Below, one piece after another: positions 50,003 through 59,727 of a stretch of 64,000 nucleotides of DNA. The notes below the pieces were generated by a model, which was not told the DNA's origin, did no database searches, and saw only the letters and a list, made by a program, of their open reading frames with translations. The stretch's first letter is position 1; each line of letters starts with the position of its first letter. Location: contig NZ_CP046115.1 of assembly GCF_009707385.1 (NCBI RefSeq), positions 1,178,001 through 1,242,000 on the forward strand, in the 5' to 3' direction. This DNA is from Klebsiella oxytoca (GTDB lineage: Bacteria; Pseudomonadota; Gammaproteobacteria; Enterobacterales; Enterobacteriaceae). A program made the translations under genes and the position numbers.

Positions 50003-50257
50003 ATTTTGACCTCCGTACTTCGCTAACTTACCGTTTTGCAACGGCTACATAGACGTTATTCTGGCAACGGGGAGGAGGTTCCAGTATCAGATTGCTGGTA
50101 ATTTCTGCCCAGGAATATTCCTGATTTCACCGGTATGTGAGTTTGCTGCAAACAGGGGAAATTTAGACCGCTATCGCAATGTGCGACAATTCTCCTCATG
50201 GCTGCAGACCGGCGGTGGCGGCTATGCGAAGATGCTTTTTTTGTTGTTGGAGCGATG

Positions 50258-50461
50258 ATGAAACTCACTGAAAAAATCCGCCGCGATTGGCACTACTACG
50301 CGGTTGCGCTGGGGTTGATTTTTATTATGAATGGCGTAGTCGGGCTGCTCGGGTATGAAACCGAAGGCTGGCGTTCATACGCGGTTGGGCTGGTGACGTG
50401 GGTGATTTGCTTCTGGATCGCCGGGTTTATCATTCGCCGCCGCCCGCCAGAGGAAGCGTAA
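50258..50461 (+). CDS. yaiZ: YaiZ inner-membrane protein (DUF2754)
   Basis: Small membrane protein of 67 residues, function unknown. KIRRDWHYYAVALGLIFIMNG and SYAVGLVTWVICFWIAG form two helices, followed by IIRRR. ATGs at 50255 and 50258 are tandem; GGAG upstream favours the second. The longer frame from 50198 has no ribosome site. Confidence 0.88.
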   Translation: MKLTEKIRRDWHYYAVALGLIFIMNGVVGLLGYETEGWRSYAVGLVTWVICFWIAGFIIRRRPPEEA

Positions 50462-50499
50462 AGCGGAGAAATAACCTGAAGCCGTATTGGGTGCTGCAT

Positions 50500-50800
50500 C
50501 CCGGAGGCGGTGCTGACGCACCTGTCCGGGCTACCGATCTGCCGACGGCGGCCGGCTAAGCGCAGCGCGAGCCGGGAAGAGGCCGAGCGGACACATCAAC
50601 TTCGGCACACTCCCCGGGTCGCGCGTAAACGCCTTATCCGGGTTACCGATCCGCAGACGGCGGTGAACCGGTAGCTCGGCTAAGCGCAGCGCGAGCCGGG
50701 AAGAGGCCGAGCTGATAGATCAACTTCGGCACACTTCCCGGGTCGTGGCGTAAACGCCTTACCCGGGTTACCGATCCGCAGACGGCGGTGAAGCCGTTGC
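50500..50800. repeat. REP cluster with 124-bp tandem units
   Basis: Two tandem copies of about 124 bp (ggctaagcgcagcgcgagcc at 50554 and 50678; ggttaccgatccgcagacgg at 50641 and 50766), each combining opposed palindromes. A cccggaggcggtgc-type REP at about 50501-50530 precedes them. The block fills the convergent yaiZ-ddlA gap. Confidence 0.8.
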
Positions 50801-50805
50801 CGTGA

Positions 50806-51903
50806 TTAATTCATCGATGTTTTCAGCGCGCGATCGGCGGCGTGACGTTCCAGCGCCAGCTCAATCAGGCGGCTAATCAGGCTGGTGTAGTCCAGGCCGC
50901 TGGCCTGCCACAGTTTTGGATACATGCTGATGTTGGTGAACCCCGGCAGGGTGTTGATTTCGTTGATAACGACTTCGTTATCGGCGGTCAGGAACACATC
51001 CACGCGCGCCATGCCGCTGCAGCCGAGGGTCTGGTAGGCACGAACGGCGATATCGCGAATTTTATCGTTTACATCGCTGTCAATTGCCGCCGGAACCACC
51101 ACCTTCGCGCCCTGATCGTCAATGTACTTGGTGTCATAGGCGTAGAATTCACTATTGAGGACGATCTCGCCGCAGGTGCTGGCCTGCGGATTATCGTTGC
51201 CCAGTACCGCACATTCGATCTCGCGCCCTTTAATTCCCTGTTCTACTACGACCTTATGGTCAAATTCGAAGGCCAGAGCGACGGCCTGCTGGTACTGCTG
51301 CTCGTTGTTGACTTTGCTGACGCCTACCGAGGAGCCCTGGTTCGCCGGTTTAACGAACAGCGGCAGTCCCAGCGTTGCCTGTACGTCGGCAAAGTTCACC
51401 TGATTACGGTTGGCGCGGGTCAGGGTAATAAAGGGAGCTATTGCCAGTCCGGCATCGCGCAGCAGACGCTTGGTGACGTCTTTGTCCATGCAGGCGGCGG
51501 AGCCGAGAACGTCGGAACCGACGAAGGGCAGGTTGGCCATACGCAGCATGCCCTGCAGAGAACCATCTTCACCCAGGGTGCCGTGGACTATCGGGAAGAT
51601 GACGTCGATGGCCGCCAGCGGCTGGCCGCTATCGGCGTTAATCAGCTGCTGCGCCTCGCGTCCGGGAATTTGCGCCAGCGTAATATCGGATGGGCGCAGA
51701 GCAATACGGGCGGGATCCTGAGGATTGAGCAGATAGTTGCTGGCATCGTTGATATGCCATTGCCCCTGCTTATCAATCCCCAGCAACACCACGTCGAAGC
51801 GCGTTTTATCGATCGCTTCCACGATATTTTTCGCTGACTGTAGCGATACTTCATGCTCTGCCGACTTACCGCCGAAAACGATCCCAACCCTCATCTTAGC
51901 CAT
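50806..51903 (-). CDS. ddlA: D-alanine--D-alanine ligase A
   Basis: Cytoplasmic ATP-grasp ligase of 365 residues that makes the D-Ala-D-Ala dipeptide for peptidoglycan. Features: [52 protein letters not shown] and the metal-binding [18 protein letters not shown]. The ATG at 51903 ([10 protein letters not shown]) corresponds to the E. coli start and has GGAAG ahead; the 11-residue upstream extension is not used. Confidence 0.95.
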   Translation of the reverse strand: MAKMRVGIVFGGKSAEHEVSLQSAKNIVEAIDKTRFDVVLLGIDKQGQWHINDASNYLLNPQDPARIALRPSDITLAQIPGREAQQLINADSGQPLAAIDVIFPIVHGTLGEDGSLQGMLRMANLPFVGSDVLGSAACMDKDVTKRLLRDAGLAIAPFITLTRANRNQVNFADVQATLGLPLFVKPANQGSSVGVSKVNNEQQYQQAVALAFEFDHKVVVEQGIKGREIECAVLGNDNPQASTCGEIVLNSEFYAYDTKYIDDQGAKVVVPAAIDSDVNDKIRDIAVRAYQTLGCSGMARVDVFLTADNEVVINEINTLPGFTNISMYPKLWQASGLDYTSLISRLIELALERHAADRALKTSMN

Positions 51904-52004
51904 TTCAACTTCCATCATGATTACATCAAAGGGCATAACATAGCATGTGAAACAGCCGCATGGCTGCCATAATATTCACCAGATAAAGGAGTGGGAGGCC
52001 GCGC

Positions 52005-52688
52005 GTGAAAGGAAAAGCTTCAATTGTTCTGTTGGCGCTGCTGGCGGCCGGATATTACGGATATCGTTATCTTCCAGCACAATATAACCCGTTTGTGCCG
52101 CTGCGCCTGGAGGATCCGCCGGGATTTATCAGCCACTATAAGCTGCGGCGATTAACGCCCGCGCAGTGCGCTGACCTGCTGGAGGAGGCCAACCGGCGTA
52201 AGCTCATCACCAGCGGGGCGGTTGCCGATAGCCGGGGAGAGTGCCCTCTGCAGAGCGTGGTTCGGGTGCGCGATTTTGGTACGGTAAAGCTCAGCAGCAG
52301 CTTCCTCGCCAGCTGTCCGCTGGCGTTGAGCAGCGCGCTGTATCTGCAGCAGCAGGCAAAACCGTTGACCCGTCGGATGCTGGGGCAAGAGCTCCTTCAG
52401 GTGGATCATTTTGGCAGTTTTGCCTGCCGTAATATTTATCATCGTCAGAACGCGCGTCGTAGCGAACACGCCACGGCGGAAGCGCTGGATATCAGCGGCT
52501 TTCGTTTATCCGATGGCCGACGTATAAGCGTGCTGAAAGGCTGGCCCGACCCGCAGTATCATTCCTGGCTACAGGGGCTGCTGGCGAGCAGCTGCAGCTA
52601 CTACGGCAGCGCTTTGGGGCCGGACTATAACGCAGCCCATGCCAATCATTTTCATCTCGGGATGCGCGGCCAGCGCTTCTGTTTTTGA
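52005..52688 (+). CDS. Extensin-family (PF06904-like) putative peptidoglycan peptidase
   Basis: Envelope protein of 227 residues with an N-terminal signal anchor (ASIVLLALLAAGYYGYRYL) and an extensin-like C-terminal domain. Conserved potential metal ligands occur as SEHATAEALDISGF (His and Asp) and ANHFHLGM (His-x-His). This is the arrangement of M15/VanY-type D-Ala-D-Ala peptidases, to which the family is structurally related. A GTG start follows an AGGAG about 15 bases upstream. The gene is divergent from ddlA, across 101 bases. Function is inferred only. Confidence 0.75.
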   Translation: MKGKASIVLLALLAAGYYGYRYLPAQYNPFVPLRLEDPPGFISHYKLRRLTPAQCADLLEEANRRKLITSGAVADSRGECPLQSVVRVRDFGTVKLSSSFLASCPLALSSALYLQQQAKPLTRRMLGQELLQVDHFGSFACRNIYHRQNARRSEHATAEALDISGFRLSDGRRISVLKGWPDPQYHSWLQGLLASSCSYYGSALGPDYNAAHANHFHLGMRGQRFCF

Positions 52689-52857
52689 GCATATTTCGCT
52701 GTATCCAGGGCATTTCCCCACGAAATTATTCACAGCGGGGCGATCCGATACCATAAAACACCAAACTCGCCGCCAGCGCATCTCTGGTAGTACGTCGTCC
52801 AGGGGAAATTGCTAAGCTAGTTAATAATTAACAAAAAACTAATGAATACGCGTAGTT

Positions 52858-54057
52858 ATGGAATCCTGGAAGGTTAATCTCATCTCCGTCTGGTTCGGCT
52901 GTTTTTTCACCGGACTGGCTATCAGCCAAATTCTCCCTTTTTTACCGCTGTACGTTTCCCAACTGGGCGTGACCTCGCACGAAGCGTTATCCATGTGGTC
53001 GGGGCTGACTTTCAGCGTCACTTTCCTGGTCTCGGCGATTGTCTCGCCGATGTGGGGGAGCCTCGCCGATCGCAAAGGGCGTAAGCTGATGCTGCTACGC
53101 GCCTCGCTGGGTATGGCCATCGCTATTTTATTACAGGCGTTTGCCACTAACGTCTGGCAGCTGTTTATCCTGCGCGCGGTAATGGGATTGACTTCCGGGT
53201 ATATTCCCAACGCGATGGCGCTGGTGGCGTCGCAGGTGCCACGCGAGCGTAGCGGCTGGGCCCTTAGCACCCTGTCGACGGCGCAAATCAGCGGCGTGAT
53301 CGGTGGCCCGCTGCTCGGCGGTTTCCTCGCCGATCACGTCGGACTGAGGGCCGTATTTATTATTACCGCTGTTTTGCTGACAGTGAGCTTTCTGGTAACG
53401 CTATTTCTGATCAAAGAGGGCGCTCGTCCACAGGTCAGCAAAGCGGAGCGGCTGAGCGGTAAGGCGGTATTTGCCTCGTTGCCCTATCCGGGTCTGGTTA
53501 TTAGCCTGTTTTTTACCACGCTGGTTATTCAGCTGTGCAACGGTTCTATCGGCCCGATTCTGGCGCTGTTTATCAAGTCGATGGCGCCGGATAGCAATAA
53601 CATCGCTTTTCTCGCCGGGATGATTGCCGCCGTACCTGGCGTTTCGGCGCTTATTTCGGCTCCGCGGCTGGGGAAACTGGGCGACAGGATTGGCACTTCG
53701 CGGATCCTGCTGGCGACGCTGTGCTGCGCGGTGGTGATGTTCTTTGCCATGTCGTTCGTCACCACACCGTTCCAGCTAGGGGTACTGCGTTTCCTGCTCG
53801 GTTTTGCCGATGGCGCAATGCTGCCAGCGGTTCAGACCCTGCTGCTGAAATACTGTAGCGACAGCGTCACCGGACGTATTTTCGGTTATAACCAGTCGTT
53901 TATGTATCTTGGCAACGTAGCCGGGCCGCTGATAGGCGCATCGGTATCGGCGATGGCCGGTTTCCGCTGGGTGTTTATGGCGACTGCGGTTATTGTCCTC
54001 ATTAATATCTGGCAGCTGGCTATCATGCTGCGCCGTAGCCGCCGCGCTGCGGCCTGA
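52858..54057 (+). CDS. MdtG-like MFS multidrug efflux transporter
   Basis: Major-facilitator exporter of 399 residues with twelve helices. It resembles E. coli Mdt[44 protein letters not shown] (motif A) and [16 protein letters not shown]. It is distinct enough from MdtG to be a paralogue. No strong ribosome site is seen before the ATG at 52858. The 169-base gap before it shows no gene. It probably exports drugs such as fosfomycin or deoxycholate analogues, by analogy only. Confidence 0.85.
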   Translation: MESWKVNLISVWFGCFFTGLAISQILPFLPLYVSQLGVTSHEALSMWSGLTFSVTFLVSAIVSPMWGSLADRKGRKLMLLRASLGMAIAILLQAFATNVWQLFILRAVMGLTSGYIPNAMALVASQVPRERSGWALSTLSTAQISGVIGGPLLGGFLADHVGLRAVFIITAVLLTVSFLVTLFLIKEGARPQVSKAERLSGKAVFASLPYPGLVISLFFTTLVIQLCNGSIGPILALFIKSMAPDSNNIAFLAGMIAAVPGVSALISAPRLGKLGDRIGTSRILLATLCCAVVMFFAMSFVTTPFQLGVLRFLLGFADGAMLPAVQTLLLKYCSDSVTGRIFGYNQSFMYLGNVAGPLIGASVSAMAGFRWVFMATAVIVLINIWQLAIMLRRSRRAAA

Positions 54058-54879
54058 CGGGATAGAGATAATCATTAACGATTGCACTCTGGAGCGACCG
54101 GGTCCGGCAACGCAGAGTTTTCATGCGGTTGATGTTACTCGGGCGGTGAACGTCGGACAGATGAAGGTCCGCCCCGAGAAGGAGGATGGACGATGGCTGC
54201 TTTGATTAATATTGAAGGTGGTTGGCTATTACGAAAAGCGCTGCGTCAGTTATTGAGGCGTTATTTTCTTGGTTATTTCTTCATCAAGGTTCCCGGTGTT
54301 ATATAGGTGGTAAAACGCGACGTACGGAGAATCATTTTGTTCAGCCCTTATTTAAGGGAAATTCTGTGCGGCGGTCACCGGGTTTATCAGTAATATTCCG
54401 ATCCTCATGGCGTGATTGAGGTGACGATGCTTGTAGGCGGTGTGCTGGCGGACTCTGGGTTGTGGTAAATCGCTCGATGTAGTTGTCGGAATCGAGTCGG
54501 TTAGATCTGCGCACCAGGGCCAGACTCTGATTGCCAATACGAATATGATCCGCAGCGCTTGTATGGTGCATCAGGTGGATGACTGACCGGTAAAGTCGCG
54601 TTGGACGGCGGTAATCTGACCCGTCAGATATATTATGGTGATACGTTATAACTATCGATTGAATAGCAATATTCCATTTTATTCTTAATTGTTAAATTTG
54701 GTTATGAGGCTTATTAATCTGCTATTGAGTTAATCCTGATGGCTAAAAAAGCAAGGAGCAAAACGTTTCGCTTGTTATTCATTGACGGAGGGATCTATTT
54801 TCAAAAATAATTCTGGTATCCGACGGCTAATGTATGACATAAATAGCAGACTACGGACTTCGCATAAGGATAAAGTGCT
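54058..54879. other. AT-richer region with possible gene remnants
   Basis: About 820 bases without a convincing gene. Short open stretches in different frames (for example SVRSAHQGQTLIANTNMIRS at about 54498-54558 and GKVALDGGNLTRQIYYGDTL at about 54590-54650) look like pieces of a decayed larger protein, not identified. A 37-codon ORF at 54193-54306 (MAALINIEGGWLLRKALRQ...) has an excellent AGGAGGATGGACG leader but no recognised family. Composition is AT-richer than the flanks. Confidence 0.4.
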
Positions 54880-55140
54880 GTGAAGAATCTCATTGCTGAG
54901 CTACTGGTTAAACTCGCCCAAAAGGAAGAAGAATCAAAGGAACTGACGGCCCAGGTTGAAGCGCTGGAAGTGGTGGTAACCGCCCTGTTACGCCATATGG
55001 CACAAGACGTCCAGCAGGCGCTATTCAACGATATTGAGCAAGCCATCAATGAGGCCAGCCCCGGCCCGCTAGTAGACGATCGAGATACTCTTTTATTGCA
55101 GCAATATATAAAGAAGCTGTTACGGCATCCTCGTAGTTAG
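54880..55140 (+). CDS. iraP: Anti-adaptor protein IraP
   Basis: Small cytoplasmic protein of 86 residues that binds RssB and blocks RpoS degradation, notably during phosphate starvation. It has the N-terminal coiled-coil [22 protein letters not shown] and C-terminal [11 protein letters not shown] of E. coli IraP. The start is a GTG, preceded by AAGGATAAA. Its place before phoA is the E. coli order. Confidence 0.93.
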   Translation: MKNLIAELLVKLAQKEEESKELTAQVEALEVVVTALLRHMAQDVQQALFNDIEQAINEASPGPLVDDRDTLLLQQYIKKLLRHPRS

Positions 55141-55161
55141 TTGTGTGACAATGTCTGGATG

Positions 55162-55179
55162 CTGTCATTTTACTGTCAC
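55162..55179 (+). promoter_or_regulatory. Pho box upstream of phoA
   Basis: CTGTCATTTTACTGTCAC: two 7-bp CTGTCAT/C repeats spaced by four A/T bases, matching the PhoB consensus. A -10 like TATACA lies at 55188-55193, at the right distance for PhoB to replace the -35. Expression under phosphate limitation is expected. Confidence 0.85.
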
Positions 55180-55243
55180 GTCACTTTTATACAGTCTTCC
55201 TCGTTTTGTTTTTTAAAGTATTTTTTACACGGAGACGATAAAA

Positions 55244-56659
55244 GTGAAATTAAGCGCCCTGGTTATTGCCCTGTTACCTCTGCTGGGCTCCCCGATTATT
55301 CACGCAGAAACCACAATCGCGCCAGTTCTGGAAAATCGCGCTGCTCAGGGCGATATCACCACGCCGGGCGGCGCTCGTCGTTTAAGCGGCGACCAGACCG
55401 AGGCGCTGCGTGCTTCGTTAAGCAACAAGCCGGCTAAAAATATTATTTTGCTGATTGGCGACGGAATGGGTGATTCTGAAATTACCGCCGCGCGAAATTA
55501 TGCCGAAGGGGCGGGTGGCTTCTTTAAAGGCATTGATGCGCTGCCGTTGACTGGCCAGTACACCCATTATTCACTGGATAAGAAAACCGGCAAACCGAAT
55601 TATGTGACCGACTCAGCCGCTTCAGCCACGGCCTGGACCACTGGCGTGAAAAGCTATAACGGCGCGCTGGGCGTAGATATCCATGAAAAAGATCATCAGA
55701 CTATCCTCGAGCTGGCGAAAGCGGCAGGTTTAGCAACCGGTAACGTTTCAACGGCGGAACTGCAGGATGCGACTCCCGCTGCGCTGGTGGCGCATGTTAC
55801 GTCGCGTAAATGCTACGGCCCGAGCGTGACCAGCGAAAAATGCGCCAGCAACGCGCTGGAACAAGGAGGTAAGGGCTCCATTACTGAACAGCTGTTGAAT
55901 GCTCGCGCCGACGTGACGCTGGGCGGCGGGGCGAAAACGTTCGCTGAAAGCGCGACCGCCGGCGAATGGCAGGGTAAAACGCTGCGCGAACAGGCGGTTG
56001 CCCGTGGCTATCAGATTGTTTCCGACGCCAGCGCTCTTGCCGCTATCAGCCAGGCCAATCAGGACAAACCGCTGCTTGGTCTTTTCTCGGAAGGCAATAT
56101 GCCGGTTCGTTGGGAAGGGCCAAAGGCGTCTTATCACGGCAATATCGATAAAGCGGCCGTCACCTGTACGCCGAACCCTGAGCGCGATGCATCGGTACCG
56201 ACGCTGGCGCAAATGACTGAAAAAGCCATCGACCTGCTGAGCAGTCATGAGAAGGGCTTCTTCCTGCAGGTGGAAGGCGCTTCTATTGATAAACAGGATC
56301 ATGCGGCGAATCCGTGCGGCCAGATTGGCGAAACCGTCGATCTGGATGAGGCAGTACAGAAGGCGCTGGAGTTTGCTAAAAAAGATGGCAATACCCTGGT
56401 TATCGTCACTGCCGATCACGCGCACGCCAGCCAGATTATCCCGGCAGATACCAAAGCTCCGGGCTTGACGCAGGCGCTGAACACCAAAGACGGTTCGGTA
56501 ATGGCGATAAGCTACGGTAACTCTGAAGAAGCGTCGATGGAACATACCGGAACGCAGCTGCGCATTGCCGCCTACGGTCCGCACGCGGCCAACGTGGTTG
56601 GTTTAACCGATCAAACCGACCTGTTTTACACCATGAAGGCTGCACTTAATCTGAAATAA
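55244..56659 (+). CDS. phoA: Alkaline phosphatase
   Basis: Periplasmic phosphomonoesterase of 471 residues, the E. coli length. Signal peptide [21 protein letters not shown] with a GTG start after CGGAGACGATAAAA. The catalytic serine lies in [12 protein letters not shown]; metal ligands are in [35 protein letters not shown] and [12 protein letters not shown]. Four cysteines (KCYGP..EKCAS and VTCTP..NPCGQ) form the two known disulfides. psiF follows by 91 bases. Confidence 0.97.
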   Translation: MKLSALVIALLPLLGSPIIHAETTIAPVLENRAAQGDITTPGGARRLSGDQTEALRASLSNKPAKNIILLIGDGMGDSEITAARNYAEGAGGFFKGIDALPLTGQYTHYSLDKKTGKPNYVTDSAASATAWTTGVKSYNGALGVDIHEKDHQTILELAKAAGLATGNVSTAELQDATPAALVAHVTSRKCYGPSVTSEKCASNALEQGGKGSITEQLLNARADVTLGGGAKTFAESATAGEWQGKTLREQAVARGYQIVSDASALAAISQANQDKPLLGLFSEGNMPVRWEGPKASYHGNIDKAAVTCTPNPERDASVPTLAQMTEKAIDLLSSHEKGFFLQVEGASIDKQDHAANPCGQIGETVDLDEAVQKALEFAKKDGNTLVIVTADHAHASQIIPADTKAPGLTQALNTKDGSVMAISYGNSEEASMEHTGTQLRIAAYGPHAANVVGLTDQTDLFYTMKAALNLK

Positions 56660-56750
56660 CCTGATGCCGGTGACGAATTTTCGTTAGCGGCTGGTTTTTT
56701 CTCAATCAGCGACCAGACTTACAGAGATCCACTCATAGAAGGATGGTGCG

Positions 56751-57071
56751 ATGAAAATAACATTATTTGTGACCCTACTTTTTGGCCTGGTATTTATGAC
56801 AGCGGTCGGTGCCGCGGAAAAAACGTTAACTCCCCAGCAGCAAAAGATGAGCGTCTGTAATAAAGAAGCATCATCGAAATCGCTGAAGGGAGATGAGCGT
56901 AAAACGTTTATGAGTAACTGCCTTAAGAAAGACGGTGCCGTGCAGGATGGCAAGGGGCTGACGCCTCAGCAGCTGAAAATGCGCGAGTGCAACGGTCAGG
57001 CGACCCAGCAGTCTCTGAAAGGGGACGATCGCAGCAAATTTATGAGCGCCTGCCTGAAAAAACAGGTCTAA
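56751..57071 (+). CDS. psiF: PsiF phosphate-starvation-inducible protein
   Basis: Periplasmic protein of 106 residues with a signal peptide ending VGAAE and two PsiF repeats (LTPQQQKMSVCNKEA... and LTPQQLKMRECNGQA...), each holding two cysteines. Function is unknown. GGATGGTGCG precedes the ATG. The gene may be read from the phoA promoter. Confidence 0.93.
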   Translation: MKITLFVTLLFGLVFMTAVGAAEKTLTPQQQKMSVCNKEASSKSLKGDERKTFMSNCLKKDGAVQDGKGLTPQQLKMRECNGQATQQSLKGDDRSKFMSACLKKQV

Positions 57072-57078
57072 GAAATAA

Positions 57079-57102
57079 ACGGGTGAGGGTAGCCTCACCC
57101 GT
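57079..57102. terminator. Terminator between psiF and proC
   Basis: ACGGGTGAGG-GTAG-CCTCACCCGT is a perfect 10-bp stem with a 4-base loop, followed by CTCTTTTTAA. It is centred between convergent genes and may serve both. Confidence 0.85.
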
Positions 57103-57118
57103 AATTCACTCTTTTTAA

Positions 57119-57928
57119 TCAGGAGCGGCTTAGCTTCTCTGATTTCTCCATGCATTTCACCATCGCTTCAATAACGGCGGAGCGGAAGCCTTTTTCTTCC
57201 AGTACGCGTACGGCTTCAATTGTGGTGCCGCCGGGTGAACACACCATATCTTTCAGGGCTCCCGGATGTTCGCCGCTTTCGAGCACCATTTTAGCCGAGC
57301 CCATCACCGCCTGAGCCGCGAATTTATAAGCCTGAGCCCGCGGCATTCCACCAAGCACGGCGGCGTCAGCCATCGCTTCGATAAACATAAAGACGTAGGC
57401 CGGCGCGGAGCCGCTGACGCCGACTACCGGATGGATCATTGGCTCAGCAATGAGTTCCGCCTGGCCAAAGCAGCGGAAAATGGTCAGGATATCCGCGGTT
57501 TCTTCGGCGCTAACCAGCGCGTTCGGCGTGACTGAGGTCATTCCCGCGTTGACCAGAGAAGGCGTGTTGGGCATTGCGCGGACGATTTTGCGATCGTGAC
57601 CGAGGGCGCGCGCCAGCTGGTCGAGCGTCACGCCAGCGGCAATAGAGACAACCAGCGAGTCTTTATTCAGGCTGGAGGCGACGTCGCTGAGGACTTTAGT
57701 CATCACTCCGGGCTTTACGGCGCCGAAAACGATATCCGCTATCTGGGCGACTTCCTGTGCGCTTTGCGCAGCATTAATGCCGTACTGGTCGTGCAGGGCC
57801 GCCACTTTGTCCGGCGACGGCGTGTAGACCCAGATTTGTCCCGGCTGAACCTGTCCGCTGGCGATCAGGCCGCCGAGAATGGCCTTGCCCATGTTGCCGC
57901 AGCCGATAAAGCCGATTTTCTTCTCCAT
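57119..57928 (-). CDS. proC: Pyrroline-5-carboxylate reductase
   Basis: Final enzyme of proline synthesis, 269 residues, reducing pyrroline-5-carboxylate with NADPH. The Rossmann motif is IGFIGCGNMGKAILGG, with AVKPGVM and the C-terminal family stretch GALKDMVCSPGGTTIEAVRVLE. The ATG at 57928 equals the E. coli start. E. coli has a diguanylate cyclase gene between psiF and proC; it is absent here. Confidence 0.96.
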   Translation of the reverse strand: MEKKIGFIGCGNMGKAILGGLIASGQVQPGQIWVYTPSPDKVAALHDQYGINAAQSAQEVAQIADIVFGAVKPGVMTKVLSDVASSLNKDSLVVSIAAGVTLDQLARALGHDRKIVRAMPNTPSLVNAGMTSVTPNALVSAEETADILTIFRCFGQAELIAEPMIHPVVGVSGSAPAYVFMFIEAMADAAVLGGMPRAQAYKFAAQAVMGSAKMVLESGEHPGALKDMVCSPGGTTIEAVRVLEEKGFRSAVIEAMVKCMEKSEKLSRS

Positions 57929-57963
57929 CACCAATCCCCTTGTTTGTTTTATCGTTAGCTACA

Positions 57964-58163
57964 TATACACAAAATCATTCCAGTTGCATCAAGGCGGCAA
58001 GTGAGCGAATCCCCAGGAGCTTACTCTGGTAAGTGACTGGGGGGACAAATCTGCCGGGAGCAGATTTGAACGTCGCTTACGGCGGCCCGGAAGGGCGAGG
58101 CCCATGGATGGGCCGAGTCATTCGTGGCCAACGCCGAGGCAGCTTGCAGGATGACGTGTATAG
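57964..58163. repeat. ERIC element with internal insertion
   Basis: The central ERIC palindrome gtgagcgaatccccaggagc...ggtaagtgactgggg is at about 58001-58041. The left end (aaaatcattccagttgcatc) starts at about 57968, and the right end (ccaacgccgaggcagcttgc aggatgacg) follows at about 58127-58158. About 70 extra bases between centre and right end make this the long ERIC variant. Confidence 0.8.
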
Positions 58164-58239
58164 CTTATCATCTTGTCGCTTTCACGGAAGGCAAAAGCAG
58201 GAGACAATACGGCATCTCTTTTCGTCGACAGGAGCCGCA

Positions 58240-58698
58240 ATGGCTATTTGGGTTGATGCGGACGCGTGTCCGAACGTCATTAAAGATATTTTATTCCGCG
58301 CCGCCGAGCGCACGCAAATACCGCTGACGCTGGTCGCTAACCAGCCGCTGCGCGTGCCGCCGTCGCGCTTTATTCGCACGCTGCGCGTGGCGCAGGGGTT
58401 CGACGTCGCGGATAATGAAATCGTCCGTTTATGCGAACCGGGAGATCTGGTGATTACCGCCGATATCCCGCTGGCGGCGGAGGTGCTGGAAAAAGGCGGC
58501 GCGGCGCTGAATCCGCGCGGTGAGCGTTATAGCGAGGCAACTATTCGCGAGCGTCTGACGATGCGCGATTTTATGGAAACGATGCGGGCCAGCGGCGTGC
58601 AGACCGGCGGCCCGGATAGCTTATCCCAGCGCGATCGACAGCTGTTTGCCGCTGCGCTGGAAAAGTGGCTGTTGGAAGTCAAGCGTCAGCAGGGTTAG
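58240..58698 (+). CDS. yaiI: YaiI, UPF0178 (DUF188) family protein
   Basis: Cytoplasmic protein of 152 residues, same length as E. coli YaiI. Family features: [18 protein letters not shown] and [21 protein letters not shown], with acidic residues of a PIN-like fold that suggest nuclease activity, unproven. AGGAGCCGCA precedes the ATG. The frame is open back to 58033, but that extension is translated ERIC DNA and is rejected. It overlaps the convergent neighbour by four bases. Confidence 0.92.
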   Translation: MAIWVDADACPNVIKDILFRAAERTQIPLTLVANQPLRVPPSRFIRTLRVAQGFDVADNEIVRLCEPGDLVITADIPLAAEVLEKGGAALNPRGERYSEATIRERLTMRDFMETMRASGVQTGGPDSLSQRDRQLFAAALEKWLLEVKRQQG

Positions 58699-59393
58699 AC
58701 CCAGCTGTCGTCGTCGCTGCCGAAATCGTCGTTACCAAAACCGGCGTTAAAGTCGGAGTCATAGTCATTGTTATCGGCCAGGAACTGGCTATCGTCCTGG
58801 CGGAGGGGGTCGTCGGGAACGTTATTGTCCTGCGCCTGGCTAAGATCCTGCTGCGGTTTTTCTTCGATAATATTAACGATCTCCTGCGGGTGCGAGCCGC
58901 TAAACATATTGGTCAACATGTTACCCAATACTACGCCGCCAGCGACCCCTGCCGCCGTTTGTAGCGCCCCGGCCATAAAGCTACCGCCGCTGCGCGAGGC
59001 CTGAGGCGCATAGTTCGGCTGCTGCGCCTGCGGCACATACTGAGGCTGGGCGTTAGCCTGCGGTCGGCCATACTGCTCTGCGCCAGGAATAGGGTCGGAA
59101 CCGCGGGACTGTCCGCCGCCAAACAGGCCAGAGAGAAATCCGCCGCTGCTCGGCTTCGCGGCCTGAAGCTGGGTGACCTCGCTTTCCAGCGCCTGAATAC
59201 GGTCGTTAAGCTGTTTGATAGCGGCTTCCTGGATCAGGATCGTTTGCGCCATATAGTAGGGGGCAAAAGGCTGTTCTTTGATGTGCCCGGCAATCCGCTC
59301 CTCGGCGCCGGCATCGCGCGATGCGCTGCGCGTCTCGGCCTCTTTGAGCCGGGAAAACAGTCCATCGATTAGGCGTTGCTCTTCAGATTGCAT
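58695..59393 (-). CDS. DUF2076 family protein
   Basis: Protein of 232 residues, function unknown. The N-terminal 75 residues ([18 protein letters not shown]..., [18 protein letters not shown]) are helical with a coiled-coil that includes [16 protein letters not shown] Gln/Pro/Ala/Tyr-rich linker follows, then a glycine-rich hydrophobic hairpin ([20 protein letters not shown]), and an acidic tail with repeated Asp, Asn and Phe. The glycine-rich segment could associate with membrane. GAGGAATGTAGT precedes the ATG. Confidence 0.85.
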   Translation of the reverse strand: MQSEEQRLIDGLFSRLKEAETRSASRDAGAEERIAGHIKEQPFAPYYMAQTILIQEAAIKQLNDRIQALESEVTQLQAAKPSSGGFLSGLFGGGQSRGSDPIPGAEQYGRPQANAQPQYVPQAQQPNYAPQASRSGGSFMAGALQTAAGVAGGVVLGNMLTNMFSGSHPQEIVNIIEEKPQQDLSQAQDNNVPDDPLRQDDSQFLADNNDYDSDFNAGFGNDDFGSDDDSWV

Positions 59394-59523
59394 ACTACAT
59401 TCCTCTGTCATACTGATTAATGAGCTTCAGATTCGCTCCGAACCACTCATGTTGTAAATATGTGGCAGCGTAAAGCTGTGCGGAAATGTGTTACTGTTTA
59501 CGCCAGACTGCGCACAAAAAATA

Positions 59524-59539
59524 ACTTTTGTACAAAAGT
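59524..59539. promoter_or_regulatory. 16-bp perfect palindrome upstream of aroL
   Basis: ACTTTTGTACAAAAGT is exactly self-complementary. It lies about 190 bases before aroL and 130 after the start of the divergent DUF2076 gene. It resembles no consensus that can be named safely; an operator is possible. Confidence 0.35.
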
Positions 59540-59559
59540 AAAGCTGGCATAACACTAAA

Positions 59560-59577
59560 TGCAATGATAAGTTTACA
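59560..59577 (+). promoter_or_regulatory. Putative TyrR box 1 (aroL)
   Basis: TGCAATGATAAGTTTACA matches TGTAAA-N6-TTTACA at ten of twelve fixed positions. E. coli aroL is repressed by TyrR through several boxes in this region. The gap 59394-59727 holds no gene. Confidence 0.55.
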
Positions 59578-59623
59578 TTTAAAGTCCTTTCTAATACTAA
59601 GGTAAAAGGGTTTATAGATGGTG

Positions 59624-59641
59624 TGTAACGTTTATTTTACG
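59624..59641 (+). promoter_or_regulatory. Putative TyrR box 2 (aroL)
   Basis: TGTAACGTTTATTTTACG matches the TyrR consensus at ten of twelve fixed positions. It ends 86 bases before the aroL start. A weaker third match (GGTAAA-N6-TATAGA) lies at 59601-59618, so a three-box arrangement as in E. coli is plausible. Confidence 0.6.
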
Positions 59642-59727
59642 GTTATCGTTGGGTAAGTTTGCGGTACCATTGTTTCTCTTTTCGCTTTCATTTTTCCGCA
59701 AAACGCGGAACCAAGGGGTCTTCGGTA

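Noticed and set aside
54341-54571. 76-residue minus-strand ORF before iraP
   Set aside because: No ribosome site, no family, and codon use unlike the neighbours.
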